This document shows positions 1-6,638 of a stretch of DNA of 16,212 nt, one piece after another. Under the pieces are notes generated by a model. That model saw nothing but the letters and a program-made list of their open reading frames with translations. It made no database searches and was not told the DNA's origin. The stretch is from Spongiibacteraceae bacterium (lineage in GTDB: Bacteria; Pseudomonadota; Gammaproteobacteria; Pseudomonadales; PIVM01): positions 1-16,212 of the forward strand of contig JAUXDF010000027.1 of assembly GCA_030618505.1 (NCBI GenBank), written 5' to 3'. Made by a program: the position numbers and the translations under genes. Position 1 is the first letter of the stretch. Each line of letters starts with the position of its first letter.

Positions 1-111
1 CTTGAATAGTACCTGATTCTGCTCTCCTTATGCAAAATAGTTAGGTGATGCTTTTGTAAGTAAAAATCTCATCTATACTCTAAATATTAGCTGAAAATTC
101 GAGATGGATAG

Positions 112-732
112 ATGCCGGATAAAAACTCATTTGGAGACTTGTTTGCCAGTGCAGATAAGGTCTTAAAAGCCTCGCAGAGTGTTGATTATCGAGCGGTGGT
201 TAAGCATCACAGAGTCGCAGTGCGTCAGCTTAATGAGGCGCTGAAGCTTGCAGGTATGGAGATTGAGGGGCTGTTTCCGGGCCGGGGGAAGGATTTTCGT
301 TCCTCAGAGCTTGCCTTTGACGGATCGCCGACCACCTCGGATGCTGCGGCGGCATCCGGTCAATCCAGCAGTGATGCTAATAATCGACGTGATGAGCTGT
401 TGGAACTGGTTGGCTCGGCAGGCTACGGCGCACGCGTTGATATGGTCTATTACGCGCAGTCAGATACGCCGACAAAGGCTTTTTCCAGTGTTGCGCACCG
501 CTCAGGTTTACCAGCCTTTGAGGTAGTACTGGCACCGGACTATACGCCGAAAAATGGCGTTCATGCGGTTTTTATCACCGCTAATTCGGTGTATACCGCG
601 GCGCTCTGTTATCCGGAAAAAGACCATCAGTGGCAGGTGCTCATAAATAAGCCCTTTGATGAAGACTACGAAATGCTTGAGTTGCTTACCGAGATGATTG
701 TCTTGCCAGAAGGTTTGGACGACGTATATTAA
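112..732 (+). CDS. Hypothetical protein, 206 aa, no recognised family
   Basis: I do not recognise this protein. The N-terminal ~60 residues look helical (SADKVLKASQSVDYRAVVKHHRVAVRQ region). A low-complexity Ser/Ala/Asp/Thr linker follows (about residues 70-92), then a mixed alpha/beta C-terminal domain of about 110 residues with alternating hydrophobic stretches (AFEVVLAP, HAVFITAN, QWQVLINKPF) and an acidic end. There is no signal peptide or membrane segment, so it is probably cytoplasmic. The ATG at 112 is preceded by a purine-rich GAGATGG about 6-8 bases upstream. A TATACT at 74-79 could be a -10 box, but no -35 sits at a good distance. The gene stands alone: the next gene is on the other strand behind a repeat element. 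Codon usage looks native and the frame is clean, so I believe it is a real gene. Confidence 0.75.
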   Translation: MPDKNSFGDLFASADKVLKASQSVDYRAVVKHHRVAVRQLNEALKLAGMEIEGLFPGRGKDFRSSELAFDGSPTTSDAAAASGQSSSDANNRRDELLELVGSAGYGARVDMVYYAQSDTPTKAFSSVAHRSGLPAFEVVLAPDYTPKNGVHAVFITANSVYTAALCYPEKDHQWQVLINKPFDEDYEMLELLTEMIVLPEGLDDVY

Positions 733-743
733 CTCAGATAGTA

Positions 744-886
744 ACTATTCAGCATAATGAAATAAACACTCTGAACCCACCACTTTCGTCATCCTCGAAG
801 TGTTTTGTCGGGGATCCAGAGTTCTGCAAACTGGATTCCGGCTAAAAGACTGCCGGAATGACGACCTTGTGGCTTGGCTGAATAGT
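744..886. repeat. Dispersed palindromic repeat / MITE-like element, copy 1
   Basis: The core at 753-872 is matched, in reverse complement, by 13111-13232 at roughly 90% identity by eye. It contains a perfect 8-bp stem, ATTCCGGC (835-842) and GCCGGAAT (852-859). This copy is bounded by a perfect 10-bp inverted repeat, ACTATTCAGC (744-753) and GCTGAATAGT (877-886), suggesting a small element with terminal inverted repeats. It lies between the convergent ends of the 206-aa gene and queD. There is no coding capacity, so any mobility would need a transposase in trans. Confidence 0.75.
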
Positions 887-915
887 GATCTCAGGTAAAT
901 ATAAATTCCGATAAA

Positions 916-1271
916 TGCTAACCCTGATAAATACAGCCGCTGGTGCAGGTTTCCCTGATTTCAATGCGGCTTAGCTCGGGTAAGTCGGGTTTCAGTTTTT
1001 GCCAGATCCAGCGGGCGATGTTTTCGCTGGTTGGGTTTTCGAGTCCTTCAATATCATTTAGATAGTAATGGTCAAGCTGTTGGTAGATAGACTTAAAGGC
1101 TGTCTTGATGTCACCAAAATCCATGACCCAGCCGCTGTGCTCACCGGGCTCACCGGCGACCACCACGCGTATATTGTAGCTATGGCCATGCAAACGTTTG
1201 CATTTATGTCCTTCGGGAACATTTGGTAAGAGGTGTGCGGCCTCAAAACTGAAATCTTTGAATATTTCCAT
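916..1271 (-). CDS. queD: 6-carboxy-5,6,7,8-tetrahydropterin synthase (QueD/PTPS family)
   Basis: This is a 117-aa protein of the PTPS/QueD family. The family converts dihydroneopterin triphosphate to 6-carboxytetrahydropterin in queuosine/7-deazaguanine biosynthesis in the cytoplasm. Zinc ligands are visible as H13 in EAAHLLP and H28/H30 in RLHGHSY. The catalytic Cys is C24 in HKCKRLHGH, D67-H68 lies in QQLDHYY, and the substrate-binding Glu is in IEIRET (E107), followed by the family's C-terminal ETxTSGC pattern. I chose ATG 1271 because homology begins at MEIFKDFSFEAAH. A GTG at 1334 would add 21 residues that do not fit the family and would overlap the kinase stop codon. The start lies 62 bases after the stop of the sensor kinase on the same strand, so the two could be co-transcribed, although their functions are unrelated. 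Confidence 0.93.
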
Positions 1272-1333
1272 CTTACAACCTGTAGCTTGAGCAGAAGTGG
1301 GCATTCTACTGCAAAGCGCCTTTGGGCCCCACA

Positions 1334-2692
1334 CTAATAAAGTGGCAGGCGAATAATAAAGCGTGAACCGACGCCAAGTTTTGAGTCGACTTCAATGGTG
1401 CCGCCATGGTGCTCGGTGATAATAAAGTAGGAGACTGATAAGCCCAACCCCGTTCCCTGACCAACGTCTTTGGTGGTAAAGAAGGGCTCGAATATATGTC
1501 TCTTAACCGCCTCTTTCATGCCCGGGCCATTATCGGCAACTTCAAGAGTAACGTAATTTTCATCGTAGTTGGCTTTGACGGTAATGGTCGGTTCTGTCTC
1601 AGTTGCGAGCTTTTTGCTATTCAGTGCCTGAGAGGCATTTCTTAGCAGGTTGAGTAAGACCTGCTGCATTTCTGCACCAGAGCAGTTGATGCTGGGCATC
1701 TTATCGGCAAATTGTTTATCTATCTTGATATGGGTGAATTGCACGCCAATATCGAGTTTAAAGGAGTCGGTAGCCAGCTCAAGGGTATTTTCGATCAGCT
1801 CAATAATATTGATGGGCGAGTGGTTGCTGTTGTTGGCGCGAGAAAACTCCAACATATTCTGAACAATGTGGCTGGCACGTTCTCCAGCTTCTTTAATGTT
1901 CTCAAGGAAGTGTAATATCTCGCGTTCTTGTAAGTAATTGCGAATGGTTTCCATATCGGTATTTAGGGATTCAGCTGTTTGGCGATTTTTTTTCATTGCA
2001 GTGCCCAAGCGCCGGTTGATATTCTGCACACCCTGCAAAATAGCGCTGAGAGGGTTGTTAATCTCGTGGGCGGTACCGGCGGCGAGTTCTCCCAGTGACA
2101 TCATTTTTTCAGTCTGGGTCATCATGTTTTCAAGTTGTACTCGCATGGTGACATCGTCAATCCTAAGCACGGCACCGGATAATTTCTTGGAGGCCAGAGG
2201 AAAAATGGAAACATCAATATAGCTGTCATCTTTGGTTAGCTGATTTTCACAGACCTTGGCTTGATGGTTAATAATGGCCTCGCTGATGGCGGAGGGTTCA
2301 ACGGGCAGGTCGGGATAGATATCAATGAGTACCCTGCCCAAAGCTTCCTGGGCACCAATGCCAGTGGCTTGTTCTGCCGCGCTGTTCCAGTGAGTTACCG
2401 CACTTTGTGGTGTTACACCGATTAAAATCGAGGACATGGAATTGATGATGCTGTTGATATACTCCTGGGATTCTCTGAGTAGCTCCTCGGTTTTCTCGTG
2501 TTTAGCAATTTCATCATAGAGTTTGTTGTTAATGGCTCTGAGCTTATCGGTTCGCTCAACAACCCGGTGCTCGAGATCGTGCTGGGTTTGTTTAAGTAGT
2601 TTGCGGGTGGATTTATATTTGCTGCGGTTGCGAAGCAGTATGTATATCAGCAAGGATTGTATAAGGATTAGCGTCCAGAGGAAGTAGCTCAT
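1334..2692 (-). CDS. Membrane-anchored PAS-domain sensor histidine kinase (orphan)
   Basis: A 452-aa two-component sensor kinase. Residues 2-20 form one transmembrane helix followed by RNRSK, so the bulk is cytoplasmic and the periplasmic part is negligible. Residues ~28-78 look coiled-coil, and ~79-185 a PAS domain (SIINSMSSILIGVTP, HWNSAAEQATG). The DHp H-box is GTAHEINNPLSAIL with phospho-acceptor H209. The ATPase domain has the N box LLNLLRNASQAL (346-357), the G1 box DNGPG (387-391), the F box FEPFFTTK (401-408) and the G2 box GQGTGLGLS (411-419). About 40 extra residues (~229-265) separate the two DHp helices. No response regulator is encoded in this window, so its partner and signal are unknown. 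The ATG at 2692 has no good Shine-Dalgarno, but it begins just before the membrane helix and the N-terminus makes sense. Confidence 0.93.
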   Translation of the reverse strand: MSYFLWTLILIQSLLIYILLRNRSKYKSTRKLLKQTQHDLEHRVVERTDKLRAINNKLYDEIAKHEKTEELLRESQEYINSIINSMSSILIGVTPQSAVTHWNSAAEQATGIGAQEALGRVLIDIYPDLPVEPSAISEAIINHQAKVCENQLTKDDSYIDVSIFPLASKKLSGAVLRIDDVTMRVQLENMMTQTEKMMSLGELAAGTAHEINNPLSAILQGVQNINRRLGTAMKKNRQTAESLNTDMETIRNYLQEREILHFLENIKEAGERASHIVQNMLEFSRANNSNHSPINIIELIENTLELATDSFKLDIGVQFTHIKIDKQFADKMPSINCSGAEMQQVLLNLLRNASQALNSKKLATETEPTITVKANYDENYVTLEVADNGPGMKEAVKRHIFEPFFTTKDVGQGTGLGLSVSYFIITEHHGGTIEVDSKLGVGSRFIIRLPLY

Positions 2693-2717
2693 AGGCAGGC
2701 TTTATTCGATATTGTGG

Positions 2718-2924
2718 TTATTCAGGGCTGATTGAGTTTCTATCATATGCCCATCCCTGGCAGAGTGCACACAGAAATACGATGGCAGCTAGCTTGAGTG
2801 CGTTGTTGTCAAAATAGGCAGAGGTATTGGGCATATATGGGGGTGCTGTTGCACCCGCTTTTACGGACTTTATAATGCTGAATGTTTTGGCTAAAATTGC
2901 GGCAAGTATTTGTTTGTTAAGCAT
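2718..2924 (-). CDS. Possible small membrane protein, 68 aa
   Basis: This is a doubtful small ORF whose stop codon is 25 bases upstream of the sensor kinase start on the same strand. The N-terminal 20 residues are weakly amphipathic, and ALKLAAIVFLCALCQGWAY near the C-terminus could be a membrane helix. No Shine-Dalgarno sequence is seen before ATG 2924, and I do not recognise a family. Support is limited to position, an uninterrupted frame and the hydrophobic segment. It could equally be leader sequence of the kinase transcript. Confidence 0.3.
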   Translation of the reverse strand: MLNKQILAAILAKTFSIIKSVKAGATAPPYMPNTSAYFDNNALKLAAIVFLCALCQGWAYDRNSISPE

Positions 2925-2969
2925 ATATAGGTAAGAGAGGGGAAGGGGAGATAATTTCTACAAAAGGGT

Positions 2970-2997
2970 TTGACAACAAAAGCCATTACTGTAAAAT
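2970..2997 (+). promoter_or_regulatory. Sigma-70 promoter for the tRNA pair
   Basis: TTGACA (2970-2975, consensus -35) and TAAAAT (2992-2997, -10) are separated by 16 bases. A GC-rich stretch, GCGC, directly after the -10 resembles the discriminator of stringently controlled stable-RNA promoters. The first tRNA begins 19 bases after the -10. Confidence 0.8.
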
Positions 2998-3015
2998 GCG
3001 CAGCTCTCAAGGCAA

Positions 3016-3091
3016 GGGTGATTAGCTCAGCTGGGAGAGCATCGCCCTTACAAGGCGAGGGTCGGCGGTTCGATCCCGTCATCACCCACCA
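3016..3091 (+). tRNA. tRNA-Val (anticodon TAC)
   Basis: A 76-nt tRNA with acceptor stem GGGTGAT/ATCACCC, A discriminator and encoded CCA (3089-3091). The D arm is AGCTCAGCTGGGAGAGC, the anticodon loop CTTACAA gives TAC, and the T loop is GTTCGATCC. It is almost identical to the E. coli tRNA-Val(TAC), differing mainly in the anticodon stem, which keeps pairing (ATCGCC/GGCGAG). Confidence 0.98.
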
Positions 3092-3123
3092 TGTTTTGAG
3101 AAAGTAGTACGTAGTATAGTTGC

Positions 3124-3200
3124 GGACCGGTAGTTCAGTTGGTTAGAATGCCGGCCTGTCACGCCGGAGGTCGCGAGTTCGAGTCTCGTCCGGTCCGCCA
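3124..3200 (+). tRNA. tRNA-Asp (anticodon GTC)
   Basis: A 77-nt tRNA with acceptor stem GGACCGG/CCGGTCC, G73 discriminator (as expected for Asp) and encoded CCA at 3198-3200. The anticodon loop CTGTCAC gives GTC, with a strong GCCGG-type anticodon stem and T loop GTTCGAGTC. It lies 32 bases after tRNA-Val and is clearly in the same transcript. Confidence 0.98.
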
Positions 3201-3203
3201 CTT

Positions 3204-3230
3204 TTCTCTTTGATGTATAAAGAGAATTTT
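3204..3230 (+). terminator. Weak intrinsic terminator after the tRNAs
   Basis: An 8-bp perfect stem, TTCTCTTT (3204-3211) and AAAGAGAA (3219-3226), with a 7-base loop is followed by TTTT. It is AT-rich and thus weak by usual criteria, but it starts three bases after the mature tRNA-Asp end, where a terminator is expected. Confidence 0.55.
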
Positions 3231-3363
3231 AGACCTCTCTTCTCCAGACCTGCTCGCTACCGATCCTTTTTTATTTTTCCGTTTACCTTATCTTTACTTA
3301 CATTTGCGTTGGTCAGGAGCGGACTTAATTTTCGAAAACTTCCGGTTTCTGGTTAGGCACTAG

Positions 3364-4629
3364 TTACTCCATTGCCTGACTGATATTGGTTGAGATATAT
3401 TTATCTAGCACCCACAGACGATCCTGTCCCCATACTACTTGATCACCCATTTTTAACGAGGGAACACCCCAGCAGCCTAAAGCGTATAGCTCTTGCCGAT
3501 TTTCCTCAGCCCACTGCTGCCAGCTGCGATCCTGCAAAGCGCTAAGGCAATCGATCCAAGCTAGTCCTGCTCGTTCACAAACACAGCGTAGATCGCGATC
3601 TTTTGCAATATTTTTTCCCTCCGACCATACACCTCGAGTGACGGAAAGCAGATAGTTTCTTGCGAGTCCTTTTTTTTCTGCCAGCGGATAGATAGCTAAA
3701 GCGCGTTCAACGCCTAAGCCAACTGGGTCAGAGATTTTGCCAAAGCTTACGCCATGACGATCAGCTTCGCGTTTGCTATCAAGTACTATATAAGTCCTTT
3801 TTACTCGGGGTACTTTAAGTCCTCTCATCACCATGGGTAATACAGGCTTTATTTGCAAATCAACAGCGTAATGATCAACCCATTTGAACAGGCGTTCCAG
3901 AAGAATGTAGGAGTAGGGGCTACGAAAAGAAAAATAGAAGTCTAGTTGCTTGCCTTGCCCGGAGCCAGCAGATCCCATTAGCCAATAACGTTCGTCATGG
4001 TTAAAATGCGTCTTTCTCCCGGATAGTCGTTGTTCCAGATAAGCCAATCGGTCAAGCCCCCAATACCACTCGCCCGCGTAGTAGATAGTGGCACTGAGAT
4101 AGTGACCTCTTTTTTTTAGGCGCTGATTGTTATTTCCAAGTTGCTTGTTCGGGTTATCAGCGGTCTTGAATTTTTCGATTTGCATTATGGATTTTGACCA
4201 ATAAGCCAAAAATACTTGCTGTAGCTGCGGCCAGCAATCTTTGTCTAAACTGGCGTTGAGCAAATGAGCGGAGCCATTTTCTTTTTCTTGATCGGAAAAA
4301 CCAGAGCGAGTCTGGTAATTTAAGTGGTAAATTTCAGCCAGATTTTTGGCATCGTTGATAGCGTAATCGAACAGCATCTTTTCTTCAGGGTAGCAGTCCT
4401 GCCTTGGCTCGCTAATGACAACCGGCTCCAGGTCAAGTTTGCAAACCGCCATGATTTTTGGTGCGAGCTGAACCAATAGGTAGCTGTAAGGGTCGTCGAT
4501 GCGCAGATAACATTCAGCCCGTCTTGACTTACCTCTAAGTCGTCCAGAAAAGTTGGCTATCCCATGGCGAAAAGCCCTTAGGCCAGAGCTTGTCAGAAAT
4601 TGTGCTAGAAGTGATTTTGGCTCAATCAT
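3364..4629 (-). CDS. Tandem DsbA/2-hydroxychromene-2-carboxylate isomerase-like protein
   Basis: A 421-aa protein with two thioredoxin-fold domains of the DsbA/HCCA-isomerase type. The C-terminal copy (about 228-414) is well conserved. It starts LDFYFSFRSPYSY, where S237 sits at the position of the HCCA-isomerase catalytic Ser, and ends with the cis-Pro loop GCWGVPS (V389-P390) and VVWGQDRLWVLDKYI. The N-terminal copy (about 40-200) is degenerate. CYLRIDDPYSYLL replaces the SPYSY motif, and HYLSATIYYAGEWYWGLDRLAYLE parallels the end of copy two, but the cis-Pro is lost. There is no CxxC, so it is not a thiol oxidase. No signal peptide is seen. Family members are usually ~200 aa single-domain glutathione-dependent isomerases or transferases, so this is a duplication-fusion. 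The substrate is unknown. It lies downstream of tas on the same strand but 178 bases away. Confidence 0.85.
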   Translation of the reverse strand: MIEPKSLLAQFLTSSGLRAFRHGIANFSGRLRGKSRRAECYLRIDDPYSYLLVQLAPKIMAVCKLDLEPVVISEPRQDCYPEEKMLFDYAINDAKNLAEIYHLNYQTRSGFSDQEKENGSAHLLNASLDKDCWPQLQQVFLAYWSKSIMQIEKFKTADNPNKQLGNNNQRLKKRGHYLSATIYYAGEWYWGLDRLAYLEQRLSGRKTHFNHDERYWLMGSAGSGQGKQLDFYFSFRSPYSYILLERLFKWVDHYAVDLQIKPVLPMVMRGLKVPRVKRTYIVLDSKREADRHGVSFGKISDPVGLGVERALAIYPLAEKKGLARNYLLSVTRGVWSEGKNIAKDRDLRCVCERAGLAWIDCLSALQDRSWQQWAEENRQELYALGCWGVPSLKMGDQVVWGQDRLWVLDKYISTNISQAME

Positions 4630-4807
4630 GGTTTAAGGACTGATCCAATTGTTAATCAACAAACGAGCATTGCAGAATATGCTCGCTGCTAATGTGATGG
4701 GGGAAATTACCTTACCATTTTTCAAGGAAAACCGTAACTCTTTAGCCGGCGGTGCAGATCGAAATTAATCCTCACCCTAAGCCGAAATGGGGTTCCCATT
4801 GCGTGCC

Positions 4808-5848
4808 TTAAAATGGAGTTGAGTGCTCACGCCTTATTAACGCAATTTCTTCATAAACTTCCGAAGGAAGTGACAGCCCAATGGAGTCAATGTTGTTTTT
4901 TAATTGCGCCATATTGGTCGCGCCAATAAGCGTAGAGTTCACAAAAGGCTGATGATTCACGAATGCTAAAGCCATTTGGCACACGTCCATATCATAGCGT
5001 TTAGCCAGATCAATATATTGTTTAACCGCACTGTCTACCTGCTCGCCTACACGGTGTTCAGTGCGTGTTTCCAGGGTAAGGCGAGCACCTTTCGGTCGAG
5101 CGCCATTGAGGTATTTTCCGCTGATAATTCCCCTCGTTAACGGTGACCATGCAAGCAAACCACAGTCCTCATGCAAGGCTATCTCACTCAGGTCTGGCTC
5201 AAAATAACGGCAAAGCAGGGAGTATTCATTCTGAATAGAGGCAGCACGCGGCAAGCTGTTTTGCTCGGCTACTTGTAGCCACTTGGACATTCCCCAGGCT
5301 GTTTCGTTTGATAGGCCAAAGTGACGGATTTTTCCTGACTGGATAAGTGATTGCATGGTATGCAACACTTCCAAAAAATTCTCCTCCTCAGCCTTTGCGT
5401 TAAACTCTGGCGCGTAATCCCATACTTGCCCAAAGTGGTATGACCCTCTATTGGGCCAATGCAGCTGATAAAGATCGATATAATCTGTTTGCAGTCTTTT
5501 TAAACTGCCCTCGACAGCATTGAGAATATTCTTTTTATTAATTTGGTTGTTTCCATTTCGTAACCACGGAAATCCAGGGCCGGTTATCTTGGACGCAAGA
5601 ATGACTTTTTCCCGGCTCAATCGTGAGGCAAACCAGTTGCCGATAATTGTTTCTGTAGTGCCAAAACTCTCACTAGTTGGAGGTATCGCATACATTTCCG
5701 CGGTATCAAAAAAATTAATGCCTCGCTCAAGCGCATAATCCATCTGCTCGAAACCATCTTCCTGTGTATTCTGCCAACCCCAGGTCATCGTACCGAGACC
5801 TATGACGCTGATATCAAGGTCTGTTCGTCCCAGCTTCCTGTATTTCAT
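4808..5848 (-). CDS. tas: NADP(H)-dependent aldo/keto reductase, Tas-like
   Basis: A 346-aa TIM-barrel aldo/keto reductase, full length, that resembles E. coli Tas throughout (start MKYRKLGRTDLDISVIGLGTM, then QTDYIDLYQLHWP, SNETAWGM, TLIGATNMAQLKNNI). The catalytic tetrad is present: D48 and Y53 in FFDTAEMY, K87 in LASKI and H130 in YQLHWP. The family reduces aldehydes and ketones with NADPH in the cytoplasm. The physiological substrate of Tas-type enzymes is not firmly known. AGGA lies 9-12 bases ahead of the ATG. A 9-bp inverted repeat lies about 90 bases upstream (5938-5978) and could be an operator. The gene has no obvious metabolic partner nearby. Confidence 0.93.
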   Translation of the reverse strand: MKYRKLGRTDLDISVIGLGTMTWGWQNTQEDGFEQMDYALERGINFFDTAEMYAIPPTSESFGTTETIIGNWFASRLSREKVILASKITGPGFPWLRNGNNQINKKNILNAVEGSLKRLQTDYIDLYQLHWPNRGSYHFGQVWDYAPEFNAKAEEENFLEVLHTMQSLIQSGKIRHFGLSNETAWGMSKWLQVAEQNSLPRAASIQNEYSLLCRYFEPDLSEIALHEDCGLLAWSPLTRGIISGKYLNGARPKGARLTLETRTEHRVGEQVDSAVKQYIDLAKRYDMDVCQMALAFVNHQPFVNSTLIGATNMAQLKNNIDSIGLSLPSEVYEEIALIRREHSTPF

Positions 5849-5937
5849 TCAAATATCCTGTTTATCCGCGCAAATAAAAATACGGGTTGTCGTTAAAAGT
5901 GGACTTGCAAATCGTTGGCGGAAACAGTATGCGGTAC

Positions 5938-5978
5938 ATTGATTTGAGTTGGCGTGATGTATTCCATTCCAAATCAAT
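5938..5978. repeat. 9-bp inverted repeat upstream of tas
   Basis: ATTGATTTG (5938-5946) and CAAATCAAT (5970-5978) are perfect inverted arms with a 23-base spacer. They sit between tas and the IS remnant. They could be a regulator site or the footprint of an insertion; nothing in the sequence decides between these. Confidence 0.4.
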
Positions 5979-6057
5979 ATTATATAAACAAGCCGTCACT
6001 GACAATCACTTCGCAAGTATCTTTTAAGGAGAGTTGTCATAGCTGGCGATGGCTATC

Positions 6058-6321
6058 TTATGGTTTTTGTTTTATGAGGTTATTGACGGTTGTTTCGTGG
6101 GCGTGAGAGGGAAGGGCTTGCCCGCACACTTGGCCAATATTTGAGTGCCTGTTAAAATAATCAGCGTGGGCAAATTCGGCGTTACTTTTTGTATTGGGGA
6201 ATAGCTGATTGACCGTATTCTGAAGGTCCACAGTCTGCATTAGATGAGCAATAGAAGTTAAACCTGCTCTCGAGGTCAAAAGATCGTTCGTGGTTTCGAT
6301 GTTGTAGCGTAGAATAACCAA
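6058..6321 (-). pseudogene. IS1380-family transposase N-terminal remnant
   Basis: An 87-codon frame (TTG at 6321). Its first ~55 residues match the N-terminus of IS1380-type (DDE_Tnp_1-like) transposases as I know them: YNIETTNDLLTSRAGLTSIAHLMQ, then LQNTVNQLFPNTKSN and ADYF. After the ADYF point the expected Leu/Met/Gly-rich continuation and the catalytic DDE domain (several hundred residues in the family) are missing, and the frame runs through unrelated residues to a stop. No complete terminal inverted repeats are recognisable. I read it as a decayed insertion sequence next to the large fusion gene. The alternative, a small real gene, is unlikely. Confidence 0.55.
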
Positions 6322-6638
6322 AGGCCTTATGTTGTTTCACCTTTCAGGTGATGATCTGCTTTGTCGCTAACCGTTATACAGTCAAGGCACTTTTGTTTTT
6401 AGGTGTTTCTATTTAGGGATTACGGAGCCTGTCCAGTCAGCTGATGCAATGATACGTTGCTCTTTAAAGTTACGGTGATAAGGGCACTTTCTGTAATGTT
6501 TACTGATATAAGTTACATTTATGCGATGAGTTCACTTTGTGCTCTGCGCAGCAGGGGGGGTCAATATTGGCCATAATAGATCCCTTTAAATAGAGAGCAA
6601 TAACGCACGTTAACAAACAAATAACAACTTGGGACAAT
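6322..6638. other. Gene-free leader region before the large fusion gene
   Basis: These 317 bases contain no convincing ORF. They hold a small palindrome CACCTTTCAGGTG near 6338-6350, the 8-bp palindrome CTGCGCAG (6544-6551) directly followed by a run of seven G (6554-6560), and AT-rich sequence. I find no strong sigma-70 promoter; the TTGGCC near 6577 lacks a well-spaced -10. The promoter for the downstream gene must be here unless it reads through from elsewhere. Confidence 0.5.

Noticed and set aside
74..79. TATACT as a promoter -10 for the 206-aa gene
   Set aside because: The only -35-like hexamers sit 14 or 19 bases away and match poorly.
1272..1334. N-terminal extension of QueD from the GTG at 1334
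   Set aside because: The 21 extra residues do not fit the family and would overlap the kinase stop codon; ATG 1271 begins exactly where homology starts.
2891..3085. Minus-strand 64-aa frame
   Set aside because: It runs through tRNA-Val and shares no recognisable protein features; an antisense accident.
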